This document shows positions 5,584 to 13,898 of a stretch of DNA of 21,148 nucleotides, one piece after another (within the stretch, counting starts at the first letter, position 1; each line of letters begins with the position of its first letter). The notes under the pieces were generated by a model. That model did no database searches, was not told the DNA's origin, and saw nothing but the letters and a program-made list of their open reading frames with translations. Source of the stretch: Bacillota bacterium (GTDB lineage Bacteria; Bacillota; Clostridia; Oscillospirales; Oscillospiraceae); contig WQUU01000206.1 in assembly GCA_009781925.1 (NCBI GenBank), forward strand, positions 1 to 21,148. The letters are read 5' to 3'. Both the position numbers and the translations under genes were made by a program.

Positions 5584-8556
5584 ATGCGCATCGGCCTTGA
5601 CGTCGGCTCCACCACGCTCAAATGCGTCGTGCTGGACGAAGGCGGCAATATCCTACATAAGACATACGAGCGCCACCTCTCCCAAATCGCCGAAAAGACG
5701 GCGCGGATGCTGGGAGAGATTCAACTGCGTTTTCCGGAGACAGCGGCATGTCCAATCTGCATTTCCGGCTCCGCCGGTATGGGTCTGGCCGAGAGTTTGA
5801 GCATCCCCTTCACCCAGGAGGTCTTCGCCACCCGAGTGGCGGTGCGGAAGCTCTGCCTCGATACGGACACCGTAATCGAGCTTGGGGGGGAAGACGCGAA
5901 GATTCTCTTTCTCGGCCGAGCCGCGGAGGTGCGCATGAACGGCTCCTGCGCCGGCGGCACCGGCGCCTTCATTGATCAGATGGCGACCCTGCTGAACGTC
6001 ACGCCCGAGACGCTGAACGTCCTGGCCTCCCGGCGGGAAAAGCTTTACAGCATCGCCTCGCGCTGCGGCGTGTTCGCAAAGAGCGACATCCAGGCGCTTT
6101 TAAATCAGGGCGCGACCAAAGAGGACATCGCGGCCTCGATTTTTTACGCCGTGGTGAACCAGACCGTCGCAGGTCTGGCCCAGGGCCGGGAGATCGGCGG
6201 CAAACTGCTCTACCTCGGCGGGCCCCTGACTTTTTTACCGGAACTGCGCGCCGCCTTCGGCGACGTGCTCAAGACAAGCGGCGTGTTACCCGAAAATTCC
6301 CTCTACTTCGTGGCCTACGGCGCGGCCCTGACGCCGGATCTGAAAGCGCTGCCCATTTTGGAGACGGCGGAGAAAATCAAACGCTATACCGCCGGGGACG
6401 GCTTTCTGCGCTGTGCCCCGCTGTTTCGCGATGAGGCGGAATACGAGGAATTTACCGCCCGCCACAGCGCCGGCGCCGCCCCCGCCTGTCAACTGCCAAC
6501 CGCTGCCTGTCAACCGTCAACCGTCTGGCTCGGCGTTGACGCCGGTTCCACAACGGCAAAGTGCGTGGCGGTCAACGAGGGCGGAGGCATCGTGTTCTCC
6601 CGCTATATCTCCAACGCGGGCAATCCCGTGCCGGTGGTGAGGCGCTTTTTGGAAGAATTTTATGCGGACTTTCCGGACGCAAAAATTTCCGGGGCGGCGA
6701 GTACGGGCTACGGCGAGGAGATCATCAAGAACGCCTTCAAGCTCGACCTCGGCGTGGTGGAGACCATCGCCCACTTTACCGCGGCCCGCGCCTTTGACCC
6801 GGACGTGGACTTCATCCTGGACATCGGCGGCCAGGACATCAAATGTTTCAAGATCCGTAACGGAGCCATCGACAACATTTTCCTGAACGAGGCCTGCTCC
6901 TCGGGCTGCGGTTCGTTTTTGCAGTCCTTCGCCGGGGCGTTGGGTTATTCGCCGGAAGAATTTTCACGGCTCGGGCTCTTCTCACCGGCGCCCGTAGACC
7001 TCGGCAGCCGCTGCACGGTGTTCATGAACTCCTCTGTCAAGCAGGCGCAGAAGGACGGGGAAAATATTGAGGCCATCAGCGTGGGCCTCTCGATCAGCGT
7101 GGTAAAAAACGCGCTGTATAAGGTCATCCGCGCGGCCAGGCCCGAGCAGCTGGGCGAGCACATCGTGGTGCAGGGCGGCACGTTTTTGAACGACGCCGTG
7201 CTCCGCTCCTTTGAGCAGGAGACGGGCCGCGAAGTCACCCGCCCCGCCGTCGCGGGCCTCATGGGGGCCTTGGGCGCGGCGCTCTACGCCAAGGAGCATT
7301 TTCATAGTGCGAACAGTTCCGCCATCATTGACCGGGAAGGTCTGGAAAATTTCCGCCACGAAGTCAGAAGCGTCACCTGCAAGGCCTGCGGCAACCGCTG
7401 CGCCCTGACGGTGAACACCTTCGACGGCGGCAGAAAATTCATCGCCGGGAACAGGTGTGAGCGCCCTGTCACCGGCAGAGCCCCGGGGCGGCGCCTGAAC
7501 ATCTACGACTGCAAGCGTGAACTTCTCAAAGCTTACGGCGAGACGGAGGGAGAACGCGGCACAATCGGCTTGCCCATGGTTCTGAACATGTTCGAGATGC
7601 TGCCCTTCTGGCATACGTTTTTCACGGCGCTCAATTTCGGCGTCCTGACCTCCGGCGAATCCGACCGGAAACTCTATTTCGAGGGCCAGCACACCATCCC
7701 CTCGGACACCGTCTGTTATCCGGCGAAGCTCGTGCACGGCCACATGGAGCGGCTGCTCACAAAGTTCGCCCAGCGCCGTATGGAACGGGCTATGAAAAGC
7801 AACGCCGACGCCGTTTTCTACCCCTGCCTGAGCTACAACTTTGACGAGGGCCGGGGTGACAACCACTTCAACTGTCCGGTCGTGGCCTATTACCCCGAAG
7901 TCATCGCCGCCAATCTGCACTTTGCCGGCGAGCCGCAATTCATCTACGACTACGTCGGCATCCACCGCCGGGAGGATTTTCCCGGGAAAATGCAAAAAAT
8001 CCTGAGCAAATATTTTCCGAAAATTCCGCTGAAGGAAATCAAGAGGGCCTCCGACGCCGCCTATGCGGAATACGAAGCTCACATGGAGCGGATTCGGGCA
8101 AAAGGCCGGGAACTCCTGGAATCGGCCCGAGAGCGGCAAATGCCGGTCATTCTATTGGCGGGACGGCCTTACCACCTCGACCGGGAGGTCTGCCACGACA
8201 TCGACAGCCTCATCTGCGACCTCGGCGCGGCGGTGCTCTGCGAGGACTCCATGTGCGGCTACGCGGAGAAGTTCGAAACGACGGTGCTCAACCAGTGGAC
8301 CTACCACGCCCGGATGTACTCCGCGGCGAAATACGTCGCCCAGAGCGGCGACTTGGACATGAATCTCGTGCAGCTCGTGTCCTTCGGCTGCGGGGTGGAC
8401 GCCGTCACCACCGACGAGGTGCGCGCGATTTTGGAGGGCGGCGACCGCATCTACACGCAGATCAAGATCGATGAGCTCACAAATTTAGGGGCGGTAAAAA
8501 TTCGGCTGCGGAGCCTGTTCGCGGCGGTTGAGCGGAAGAAAAGGAGAGCGGTATGA
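5584..8556 (+). CDS. Acyl-CoA dehydratase activase-family protein (two ASKHA ATPase domains plus DUF2229-like part)
   Basis: A 990-aa protein of the BcrAD/BadFG/HgdC activator family. By family knowledge, HgdC-type activators are Fe-S ATPases that inject a high-energy electron into 2-hydroxyacyl-CoA dehydratases. Two ATPase domains are seen: residues 1-260 (LDVGSTTLKC, ELGGEDAK, cluster-type Cys122 in SCAGGTGAF and Cys161 in SRCGVFAK) and about 314-575 (VDAGSTTAKC, DIGGQDIK, CSSGCGSF, Cys477 in SRCTVF). A cysteine knuckle (C599, C602, C606, C625) leads to a DUF2229-like C-terminal region (about 655-985). A heptanucleotide repeat encodes the linker around residues 302-315. The start is supported by GGAGGA 9 bases upstream. 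The stop overlaps the next start (ATGA). This large form is distinct from the small activators of known fermentation operons, and its substrate is unknown. Confidence 0.88.
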   Translation: MRIGLDVGSTTLKCVVLDEGGNILHKTYERHLSQIAEKTARMLGEIQLRFPETAACPICISGSAGMGLAESLSIPFTQEVFATRVAVRKLCLDTDTVIELGGEDAKILFLGRAAEVRMNGSCAGGTGAFIDQMATLLNVTPETLNVLASRREKLYSIASRCGVFAKSDIQALLNQGATKEDIAASIFYAVVNQTVAGLAQGREIGGKLLYLGGPLTFLPELRAAFGDVLKTSGVLPENSLYFVAYGAALTPDLKALPILETAEKIKRYTAGDGFLRCAPLFRDEAEYEEFTARHSAGAAPACQLPTAACQPSTVWLGVDAGSTTAKCVAVNEGGGIVFSRYISNAGNPVPVVRRFLEEFYADFPDAKISGAASTGYGEEIIKNAFKLDLGVVETIAHFTAARAFDPDVDFILDIGGQDIKCFKIRNGAIDNIFLNEACSSGCGSFLQSFAGALGYSPEEFSRLGLFSPAPVDLGSRCTVFMNSSVKQAQKDGENIEAISVGLSISVVKNALYKVIRAARPEQLGEHIVVQGGTFLNDAVLRSFEQETGREVTRPAVAGLMGALGAALYAKEHFHSANSSAIIDREGLENFRHEVRSVTCKACGNRCALTVNTFDGGRKFIAGNRCERPVTGRAPGRRLNIYDCKRELLKAYGETEGERGTIGLPMVLNMFEMLPFWHTFFTALNFGVLTSGESDRKLYFEGQHTIPSDTVCYPAKLVHGHMERLLTKFAQRRMERAMKSNADAVFYPCLSYNFDEGRGDNHFNCPVVAYYPEVIAANLHFAGEPQFIYDYVGIHRREDFPGKMQKILSKYFPKIPLKEIKRASDAAYAEYEAHMERIRAKGRELLESARERQMPVILLAGRPYHLDREVCHDIDSLICDLGAAVLCEDSMCGYAEKFETTVLNQWTYHARMYSAAKYVAQSGDLDMNLVQLVSFGCGVDAVTTDEVRAILEGGDRIYTQIKIDELTNLGAVKIRLRSLFAAVERKKRRAV
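6486..6527 (+). repeat. Degenerate heptanucleotide tandem repeat inside the activase gene
   Basis: Six successive 7-base units: CTGTCAA, CTGCCAA, CCGCTGC, CTGTCAA, CCGTCAA, CCGTCTG. The total of 42 bases is two in-frame 21-base periods. It encodes the linker between the two ATPase domains. Confidence 0.65.
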
Positions 8557-10175
8557 AGAAGGGGATTGGGGCTGCGGTCTTGGCGATACTTTTACTTGCA
8601 CTTGCGTTTGTGATCTTTCAAAGACTTAGCGGTCAACACGGCGCCGATACCTCCGTTGCGGCGGGCTCGCCCACGGCGGGAGAGTCCGCGCCGTCGTCAT
8701 CCTCACCCTCGCCTGCGTCGGCGCCCGACGCATACAGGGCGGTACTGCAGGGCAGCGCGGCGTTTTACAGCACGGAGCTAAAGAAAAGTTTGAATATTAG
8801 TCAGTTGATTCAAGTTGTCACGACCGACAGCAGCATTTCCATATCAGCACCAAAATTTGTTGTTCTTGATCTGGATAGCGATGGCACACCGGAGGTCGTC
8901 CTCTGGATCAATATAGGCGCCGCCGACAGCGATAACTGTTTTGGATTTGAAATTCTAAAGGCGCAGGACGGCATTGTATATGGCTATACATTGACATATC
9001 GGGGGTTTGAGTCGCCAAAGACCGATGGAACATTCTCTTACTCCGACAGCGCGTTTGACAATGGCTTCGGCACAATTTCATTTAGCCAAGATACTTATTC
9101 AGTCATTCCAATCAGTTATTGTGAGTCAAACACCGATGCGGCGGGCAATCAGATTGAATTATATTATGTAAACCAAAAAAGCGCCACGGAAGATGACCTC
9201 ACTGCGGCGTATAATCAGCAGAACGCCAAGCCTGACGTCACTTGGGTGAGCTTTACACCGGAGAACATAGAGGCGATGCTTTCCGGCGAAGCTCAGGCCG
9301 CAGCCGGCTACACCGCGACATATTTGGTGGAGCCGTCGCTGGACTATACGAGCGTTCCTTTTGACCAAGGCTCATTTTTCTCAACAGGATTTGCCGTTGT
9401 CGTCGTTGGACGAAACGGCAGTGATACGGAATATGGTTACCTCGACCAGAATGGAAAACTGCCCGGCGGGGCCACGTACTCTTCTGCGTGGCCGTTTGAC
9501 GCGGGCACCGGGTTAGCTTTGGTACAAAAAGATGACGGAACTTACGCTTTTATCAATACATCCGGGGTGGAAATGATTACTTCGCTGAACGGCGCGCCGT
9601 TTTCGGACGGGAAGTACGTTCCCTCCAGTTTTAGTCACGGATGGGCCGTGATCTCTGACGCGTCAGGCGGGGCGGGGAATTATTCCGACGCCGTGATTGA
9701 TTCCCTTGGACAGGTGGCCATTCCGTTTGACTACACAAATCATTATCGGTACCTAATCTCGGGGGATGTCATCTTCCGCGAAAAAGATTCTTACCCGAAC
9801 CAGGCGCCGGACGCCATTTTGGATATTTCGGGCAAACTGCTGTTTAAGACTTCCGACTATGTGGGAGGCTTTGAAAACGACGTGGGGTTTTATTGGACTT
9901 CCGCTTCCCCGCAGGCCGGATTGATCGACACGGGAGGCAACAAGCTCACCGGAACGATTTATACATATCCGAGCGCGTTTCACGACGGCATCGCCCCCGT
10001 GGAGCGGGTCAGTGACGGGAAAACCGGATACATCGACACAAAGGGCAACTTCATTTTTGTTGACACCAGCGGGTTTATGTCCGTTGGGCCGCCGACCGGC
10101 GCGAACACGTTCAATTCTGAGGGCGTGCTCGTGGTCGGCCCTTCGCTTTACAGCGCGACGACCGGCGCGCTGTAA
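8553..10175 (+). CDS. Membrane-anchored WG-repeat protein, C-terminally truncated by frameshift
   Basis: The frame encodes 540 aa. Residues 5-23 form one hydrophobic segment after MKKG, a signal peptide or anchor without a lipobox cysteine, followed by a Ser/Pro/Ala-rich linker (32-60). An N-terminal extracytoplasmic domain (about 60-245) contains DLDSDGTPE (106-114), resembling a calcium-loop or FG-GAP-like motif. From about 265 onward there are WG/KWG-type repeats (EYGYLDQNGK, TYAFINTSG, KTGYIDTKGNFIF), a beta-rich repeat fold of unclear role. The start overlaps the activase stop (ATGA) and has AAGGAGA before it, so translation is probably coupled. The frame stops at 10173-10175 in a perfect hairpin, while a further WG repeat continues in another frame (10174-10392). 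Codon use is visibly less GC-rich than in the flanking genes, which suggests a later arrival. Confidence 0.72.
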   Translation: MKKGIGAAVLAILLLALAFVIFQRLSGQHGADTSVAAGSPTAGESAPSSSSPSPASAPDAYRAVLQGSAAFYSTELKKSLNISQLIQVVTTDSSISISAPKFVVLDLDSDGTPEVVLWINIGAADSDNCFGFEILKAQDGIVYGYTLTYRGFESPKTDGTFSYSDSAFDNGFGTISFSQDTYSVIPISYCESNTDAAGNQIELYYVNQKSATEDDLTAAYNQQNAKPDVTWVSFTPENIEAMLSGEAQAAAGYTATYLVEPSLDYTSVPFDQGSFFSTGFAVVVVGRNGSDTEYGYLDQNGKLPGGATYSSAWPFDAGTGLALVQKDDGTYAFINTSGVEMITSLNGAPFSDGKYVPSSFSHGWAVISDASGGAGNYSDAVIDSLGQVAIPFDYTNHYRYLISGDVIFREKDSYPNQAPDAILDISGKLLFKTSDYVGGFENDVGFYWTSASPQAGLIDTGGNKLTGTIYTYPSAFHDGIAPVERVSDGKTGYIDTKGNFIFVDTSGFMSVGPPTGANTFNSEGVLVVGPSLYSATTGAL

Positions 10176-10182
10176 AGCGAAG
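10141..10182. repeat. Perfect 17-bp inverted repeat at the frameshift
   Basis: Arms CTTCGCTTTACAGCGCG (10141-10157) and its exact complement (10166-10182) surround an 8-base loop. The stop codon of the upstream frame (10173-10175) lies in the right arm. Removing the single T at 10173 would rejoin the two reading frames. Confidence 0.9.
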
Positions 10183-10392
10183 ACGGATATGGACTGGATC
10201 GGACAATTTTCTAATGGCGTCGCCGCATGCGAGAAGAACGGCGCGTACGGTTTTATTGACACGAGCGGTAATGTGGTTATCACCCCGGATTATGAAATGG
10301 ACATCTTTCATTACAATGAGGGCCTGGTGATCATGGTATATGGCTCGGCATACGGCGAGAAGATGGGCGTTTTGCAGATTACAAAATCATAG
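10174..10392 (+). pseudogene. Out-of-frame C-terminal WG repeat of the preceding gene
   Basis: After the stop of the 540-aa frame, the next frame reads KAKTDMDWIGQFSNG and goes on with CEKNGAYGFIDTSGNVVI, a typical WG repeat, to a stop at 10392. It has no credible start or ribosome binding site of its own. If joined by a one-base change at 10173, the protein would be 612 aa. It may be a genuine mutation or a sequencing/assembly error in the hairpin. Confidence 0.75.
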
Positions 10393-10411
10393 TGTTTTTT
10401 AAGAGGCTCCC

Positions 10412-11731
10412 ATGAAAAAACAAAAACGTACTTACCCCGAATTCACAAAAGAGATGAAGCGGGACTACACCGTCCTCATCCCCAATATGTGCTCCATCCA
10501 CTTTGAGATGCTGAAAAATGTCTTCGTGAACCACGGCTACAGGGTGGAGCTCTTGACGAGCACGGGCCGCGCCATTGTGGACGAGGGCCTCAAATACGTG
10601 CACAACGACACCTGTTATCCCGCGCTGCTGTGCATCGGCCAGCTCATGGACGCCCTGCACAGCGGGCGCTACGATCTCAATAGAACCGCCCTCATCATGT
10701 CCCAGACGGGGGGCGGCTGCCGGGCCTCCAACTACATACACCTCCTGCGCAAGGCTTTACAGGCGGACGGACTGGGGCACATTCCGGTGATCTCCCTCTC
10801 CGCCCAGGGGCTGGAGAAACACTCCGGATTTAAGCTCACTTTGCCCATGCTGCGCCAGGCCCTGGCGGCACTGACCTACGGCGACGCGCTGATGCTGCTG
10901 AGCAACCAGTGCAGGCCATATGAGGTCACAGCGGGGGAGACAGACGCGCTGGTACAGGACTGGATCACCCGCTTTCAAGCGCTTTTCTTGCATGGGAAGG
11001 CCTATCAGAGGCGGGCCATGTCCGGTTTCCTCGCGGAGATTGTACAGAGCTTCGCGCGCATTTCCCGCGCGGCGCGGGACACCGTGAAGGTCGGCGTTGT
11101 GGGGGAGATCTACGTGAAATATGCGCCCCTGGCAAACAACGAGCTGGAGAAATTTCTGGCCTCCCAAGGTTGCGAGGTGATGGTGCCGGGGCTTTTGGGC
11201 TTTCTGCTCTACTGTACAGACAACCCCATCGGCGATATCGACCTCTACGGCGGCGGAAAGCTGAAACGCGTACTCTATACGGTGATGGCCAAATTTCTGC
11301 GCGGCTATGAGGGTATGATCATCGACGCCGTGGAGAAAGAGGGCAGTTTTAAGGCCCCATGGCGGCATGAACGGCTCTATCGGGAGGGGCAGCGGGTCAT
11401 CGGCGCGGGCTGCAAGATGGGAGAGGGCTGGCTCCTCACCGCCGAGATGGTGGAGCTCATCGAGCATGGCTACAGCAACATCGTCTGCACGCAGCCCTTC
11501 GGCTGCCTGCCCAACCACATCGTGGGCAAGGGCATGATCCGGAAACTCCGGGGCATGTACGAAAAAGCGAACATCGTCGCCATCGACTATGACCCCGGCG
11601 CGACCAGAGTCAACCAGGAGAACCGCATCAAGCTCATGCTGGCGGTGGCGCGGGAAGGGGACGCTGGGAACGTCACAGAAGTTGCGGCGGTGTCGCCGGC
11701 CTTAGCGGAGACTATGGCCTGTACGGTATAA
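10412..11731 (+). CDS. 2-hydroxyacyl-CoA dehydratase-like protein (partner of the activase)
   Basis: A 439-aa protein with the pattern of 2-hydroxyglutaryl-CoA dehydratase-related (HgdB/D-like) proteins that accompany large activases. Seen are VLIPNMCSIHFEMLKNVF (21-38), HNDTCYPALLCIGQL, SQTGGGCRASNYIHLL (97-112), a second Rossmann-like half from about 225 (KVGVVGEIYVKYAPLANN), GAGCKMGEGWLL and a C-terminal CTQPFGCLPNHIVGKGM. Conserved cysteines (27, 68, 74, 103 and those in the last two motifs) fit cluster ligation. In this family the activase and dehydratase-like parts are often adjacent or fused in one long chain; here a WG-repeat gene separates them. The ribosome binding site is weak (AAGAGG), so translation may depend on upstream reading. 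The reaction is unknown. Confidence 0.85.
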   Translation: MKKQKRTYPEFTKEMKRDYTVLIPNMCSIHFEMLKNVFVNHGYRVELLTSTGRAIVDEGLKYVHNDTCYPALLCIGQLMDALHSGRYDLNRTALIMSQTGGGCRASNYIHLLRKALQADGLGHIPVISLSAQGLEKHSGFKLTLPMLRQALAALTYGDALMLLSNQCRPYEVTAGETDALVQDWITRFQALFLHGKAYQRRAMSGFLAEIVQSFARISRAARDTVKVGVVGEIYVKYAPLANNELEKFLASQGCEVMVPGLLGFLLYCTDNPIGDIDLYGGGKLKRVLYTVMAKFLRGYEGMIIDAVEKEGSFKAPWRHERLYREGQRVIGAGCKMGEGWLLTAEMVELIEHGYSNIVCTQPFGCLPNHIVGKGMIRKLRGMYEKANIVAIDYDPGATRVNQENRIKLMLAVAREGDAGNVTEVAAVSPALAETMACTV

Positions 11732-11743
11732 AGGAGATAAAAG

Positions 11744-11896
11744 ATGGAAAACGAAATGACTGATAAACAAATGGAAGTTATTCTGAATTTGGTTGCTGAT
11801 AAATTCGCGGCCTGTAAAACGATTGAGGAAGTTAGGGAAGCAATTGAGCAAGTCAGAGAAATGGCAGCAAAAGACAAAAGAACAAAACAGGACTAA
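11744..11896 (+). CDS. Small 50-aa charged helical protein of unknown function
   Basis: A short frame of 50 codons starting MENEMTDKQMEVILNLV, with a strong AAGGAGA ribosome binding site 7 bases upstream and only 12 bases after the dehydratase-like gene. Four bases after its stop, the acetyltransferase gene begins. The predicted product is almost wholly helical and very charged, with a single cysteine (24) and a lysine-rich tail. I do not recognise the family. The tight spacing on both sides and the good ribosome binding site argue that it is really translated. Its AT-rich codon use differs from the genes around it. Confidence 0.6.
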   Translation: MENEMTDKQMEVILNLVADKFAACKTIEEVREAIEQVREMAAKDKRTKQD

Positions 11897-11900
11897 TCCT

Positions 11901-12806
11901 ATGCGATTTCAGCAGTATTGTGACGTCCACACCTTTTATGGCGACACCTATGATACCCTCATGCGCGGCGAGGCGCAAAACCTGATCCTTCTGGGCAACC
12001 TCATGATCGGCGAAGTGGGCGCGGACAAAACCGGCTGGCGCGACCCCGCGAACTGGTTCATGGCCGCCGTTCTTGACGGCGAATCGCCGGAACTCGTCGC
12101 CCTGATGACCCCGCCTCACAACCTGACACTCTATGAGACCGATAATCGGCCCAATGATGACGCGCTGACCTGCCTGGTCGAGGGGATCATCAAATCCGGC
12201 GTCGCGCTCCCCGGCGTCATGACGGAGAGCACACTGGCAAACCGTTTCGCGGCGGCGTATACCGCCGCTGTGGGTGGCAGCTTTGCGGTTCGCATGCGCC
12301 AGCGTATTTATGAGCTCACGCGGGTGAGCCCGGAGATTCCCGCCATCGGGGAACTGAGATTGGCGCGGGAGAGTGATCTCAGCTTTTTGCCCTACTGGTT
12401 CGAGGGCTTTGAGAGCGAGTGCTTCCACACACCGTTTGCGGTTCCGGCGGAGATCGAGCGCTGCCGCCGCGCGATCGGCGCCGGTCGGTTGTACATCTTG
12501 GAGGACAGCGGGATATCGGTCTCGATGGCGCAGATTCAAAGGGAGATGCGAACCGCCTGCGGCGTCAGTCTGGTCTACACCCCGCCGTATTTTCGCAATC
12601 GAGGCTACGCCAGCGCCTGCGTGGCGGGGGTCAGCCGCGTGGCTCTGGAGCGCGGATTTGCCAAGTGTGTGCTGTATACGGATCTGGACAATCCGACCTC
12701 CAACGACATCTATCAGAAGATCGGCTACGCACCGCTTTGCGACTCGCTGGAGATTGAATTTCAGAATATGGAAATCGCGCGGCAGGAAATCGCGTTTTTG
12801 TCTTGA
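11901..12806 (+). CDS. GNAT-family N-acetyltransferase
   Basis: A 301-aa protein whose C-terminal half has the GNAT fold: ELRLARESDLSFL (151-163), a central VSMAQIQREMRTACGVSLVYT strand pair, the acetyl-CoA pyrophosphate loop PPYFRNRGYASAC (228-240), and YTDLDNPTSNDIYQKIGYAP (259-278). The N-terminal 140 residues form a separate domain without a clear signature, as in several two-part acetyltransferases. The acceptor substrate is not predictable. The start at 11901 follows the small gene by 4 bases, with AGGA inside the end of that gene, so coupling is likely; an earlier in-frame ATG at 11793 would overlap the small gene. The last 12 bases (TTTTTGTCTTGA) are also part of the direct repeat found again before infC. 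Confidence 0.85.
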   Translation: MRFQQYCDVHTFYGDTYDTLMRGEAQNLILLGNLMIGEVGADKTGWRDPANWFMAAVLDGESPELVALMTPPHNLTLYETDNRPNDDALTCLVEGIIKSGVALPGVMTESTLANRFAAAYTAAVGGSFAVRMRQRIYELTRVSPEIPAIGELRLARESDLSFLPYWFEGFESECFHTPFAVPAEIERCRRAIGAGRLYILEDSGISVSMAQIQREMRTACGVSLVYTPPYFRNRGYASACVAGVSRVALERGFAKCVLYTDLDNPTSNDIYQKIGYAPLCDSLEIEFQNMEIARQEIAFLS

Positions 12807-12892
12807 CATTCCCGCCCCGCCTATGTTAATACTATCTCTTGCTAAAACAAAGCAGGTTCGGTGTGCATCCGGCCTCACCCCGCCGTTTTAAC
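12795..12892 (+). repeat. Direct repeat copy 1 (duplicate of the infC promoter and leader start)
   Basis: A 98-base segment runs from the last codons of the acetyltransferase gene through TTGACA (12803-12808) and a structured GC-rich stretch to GTTTTAAC. It is repeated at 14262-14358. The last 60 or so bases are identical; the promoter spacer has 4 substitutions and a 1-base insertion. That insertion spoils the -10 box (TAATAC instead of TATACT), so this copy is likely a weaker promoter. Confidence 0.9.
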
Positions 12893-12893
12893 T

Positions 12894-13013
12894 GACGCTC
12901 TGCGAGCCGAGGATATAGCCAAAGGCGTGTATTCGCCGATAGGTTACTTGCCGAGAAAAGAGCCGAAGAAAGCGGAGCAAAAAACCGCCATGCCGATAGC
13001 GGCGAATCAATAA
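12894..13013 (+). pseudogene. Possible 3' relic of a mobile-element gene
   Basis: A 39-codon open stretch reads DALRAEDIAKGVYSPIGY and ends KKAEQKTAMPIAANQ. It has no start codon or ribosome binding site. It begins exactly where direct repeat copy 1 ends and is followed by a good hairpin terminator. It has a natural-looking protein C-terminus, but I do not recognise the family. It could instead be non-coding. Confidence 0.3.
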
Positions 13014-13018
13014 ACAAC

Positions 13019-13048
13019 GAAACGGACACTTTTCACGGTGTCCGTTTC
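13019..13048. terminator. Hairpin terminator, probably bidirectional
   Basis: GAAACGGACAC (13019-13029) pairs perfectly with GTGTCCGTTTC (13038-13048) over an 8-base loop. On the plus strand TTGCTATTTT follows; on the minus strand GTTGTTTATTG follows. It lies 37 bases beyond the stop of the CPBP gene on the minus strand and just after the plus-strand relic, so it can serve both. Confidence 0.75.
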
Positions 13049-13085
13049 TTGCTATTTTGGTAAAGGGCGCGGCTGTCACGAATGC

Positions 13086-13898
13086 TTATTTGTTAACAGC
13101 TGCTATAACCCCCTCATCAAAAGGTTTTGCTTTTATTATCAGTATAATTGAAAACACAGGTATTACAACAAACAATGTAATTATTACAGCTATTTGAGAG
13201 AACTTACCACCTACGAATTCACCAAAAAGCCCTGCCATTGCAATTGCAGCAATATAATCATAAACTGAATGTATAATCATAGCGCTTAATAGATTCTTTG
13301 AATAGATAAAAACAGCAGAAAACACCAATCCTAGTAGCATAGCATTCAATGCGGGAAATATATACCCCGAAATATTGCCGCCATTCGTAAGAAAACCAGA
13401 AAGATGAATAAGTCCAAATGAAATGGCTGAGATAAGGGCGGCATTTATTCGGCCTTTTCCTGTCCCGCCAAATCTAATCAAGAATGCTATAATCAAAAGC
13501 CCCCTGAACAAAGATTCCTCAAAAAATCCCACTACGGTTTGCTGAAAAATACGCGCCGGGAGTTTAGGTAAAAAGTCTTTATTTATTCCGGCAGATGCTA
13601 ATAAAGCAATAATATAGAAAATACAAAGAAGAAAAACAGGTAAACATGCAAACATACCTTTTGCGAAACCTTTGGTGGAAAATACAAATTTAAATCCATT
13701 ACTTTTGATTATGTATCCCAATAGAACAACGGAAAGTACACCAAATACAATTCTTAATGCGCCATCCATCCAGATTCGTGGTATAGGTGCAGATATTGCG
13801 TTACCCAAAAGAAGATTCACTAGTGTAAACACAATCCACACGATTAATGCTGAAACGATTCCAAACAAAACTGGTTTTTTCACGGCTAAGTTTTTCAT
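13086..13898 (-). CDS. CPBP-family intramembrane metalloprotease
   Basis: A 270-aa multi-pass membrane protein with the CPBP (CAAX protease/Abi) motifs in order: EESLFRG (127-133, the Glu-Glu and Arg of motif 1), FGLIHL with His165 (motif 2) and IIHSVYDY with His210 and Asp214 (motif 3). About seven hydrophobic stretches are visible, including 12-32, 48-64, 84-103, 135-143, 183-200 and 235-258. By family knowledge such proteins cleave peptide bonds within the membrane, and some give bacteriocin self-immunity; the target here is unknown. The start at 13898 is chosen because GGAGGAGA lies just upstream; the longer frame reaches into GC-rich sequence. The gene is strikingly AT-rich compared with its neighbours and is bracketed by the direct repeats at 12795 and 14262, both signs of transfer. 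Confidence 0.88.
   Translation of the reverse strand: MKNLAVKKPVLFGIVSALIVWIVFTLVNLLLGNAISAPIPRIWMDGALRIVFGVLSVVLLGYIIKSNGFKFVFSTKGFAKGMFACLPVFLLCIFYIIALLASAGINKDFLPKLPARIFQQTVVGFFEESLFRGLLIIAFLIRFGGTGKGRINAALISAISFGLIHLSGFLTNGGNISGYIFPALNAMLLGLVFSAVFIYSKNLLSAMIIHSVYDYIAAIAMAGLFGEFVGGKFSQIAVIITLFVVIPVFSIILIIKAKPFDEGVIAAVNK

Noticed and set aside
6982..8139. 385-codon open frame on the minus strand
   Set aside because: Antisense to the activase gene, whose two ATPase domains and cysteine motifs are unmistakable on the plus strand.
11853..12878. 341-codon open frame on the minus strand across the acetyltransferase gene and direct repeat 1
   Set aside because: Shadow of the GNAT gene; its first codons come from the duplicated leader segment and occur also at 14344, which explains the apparent start.
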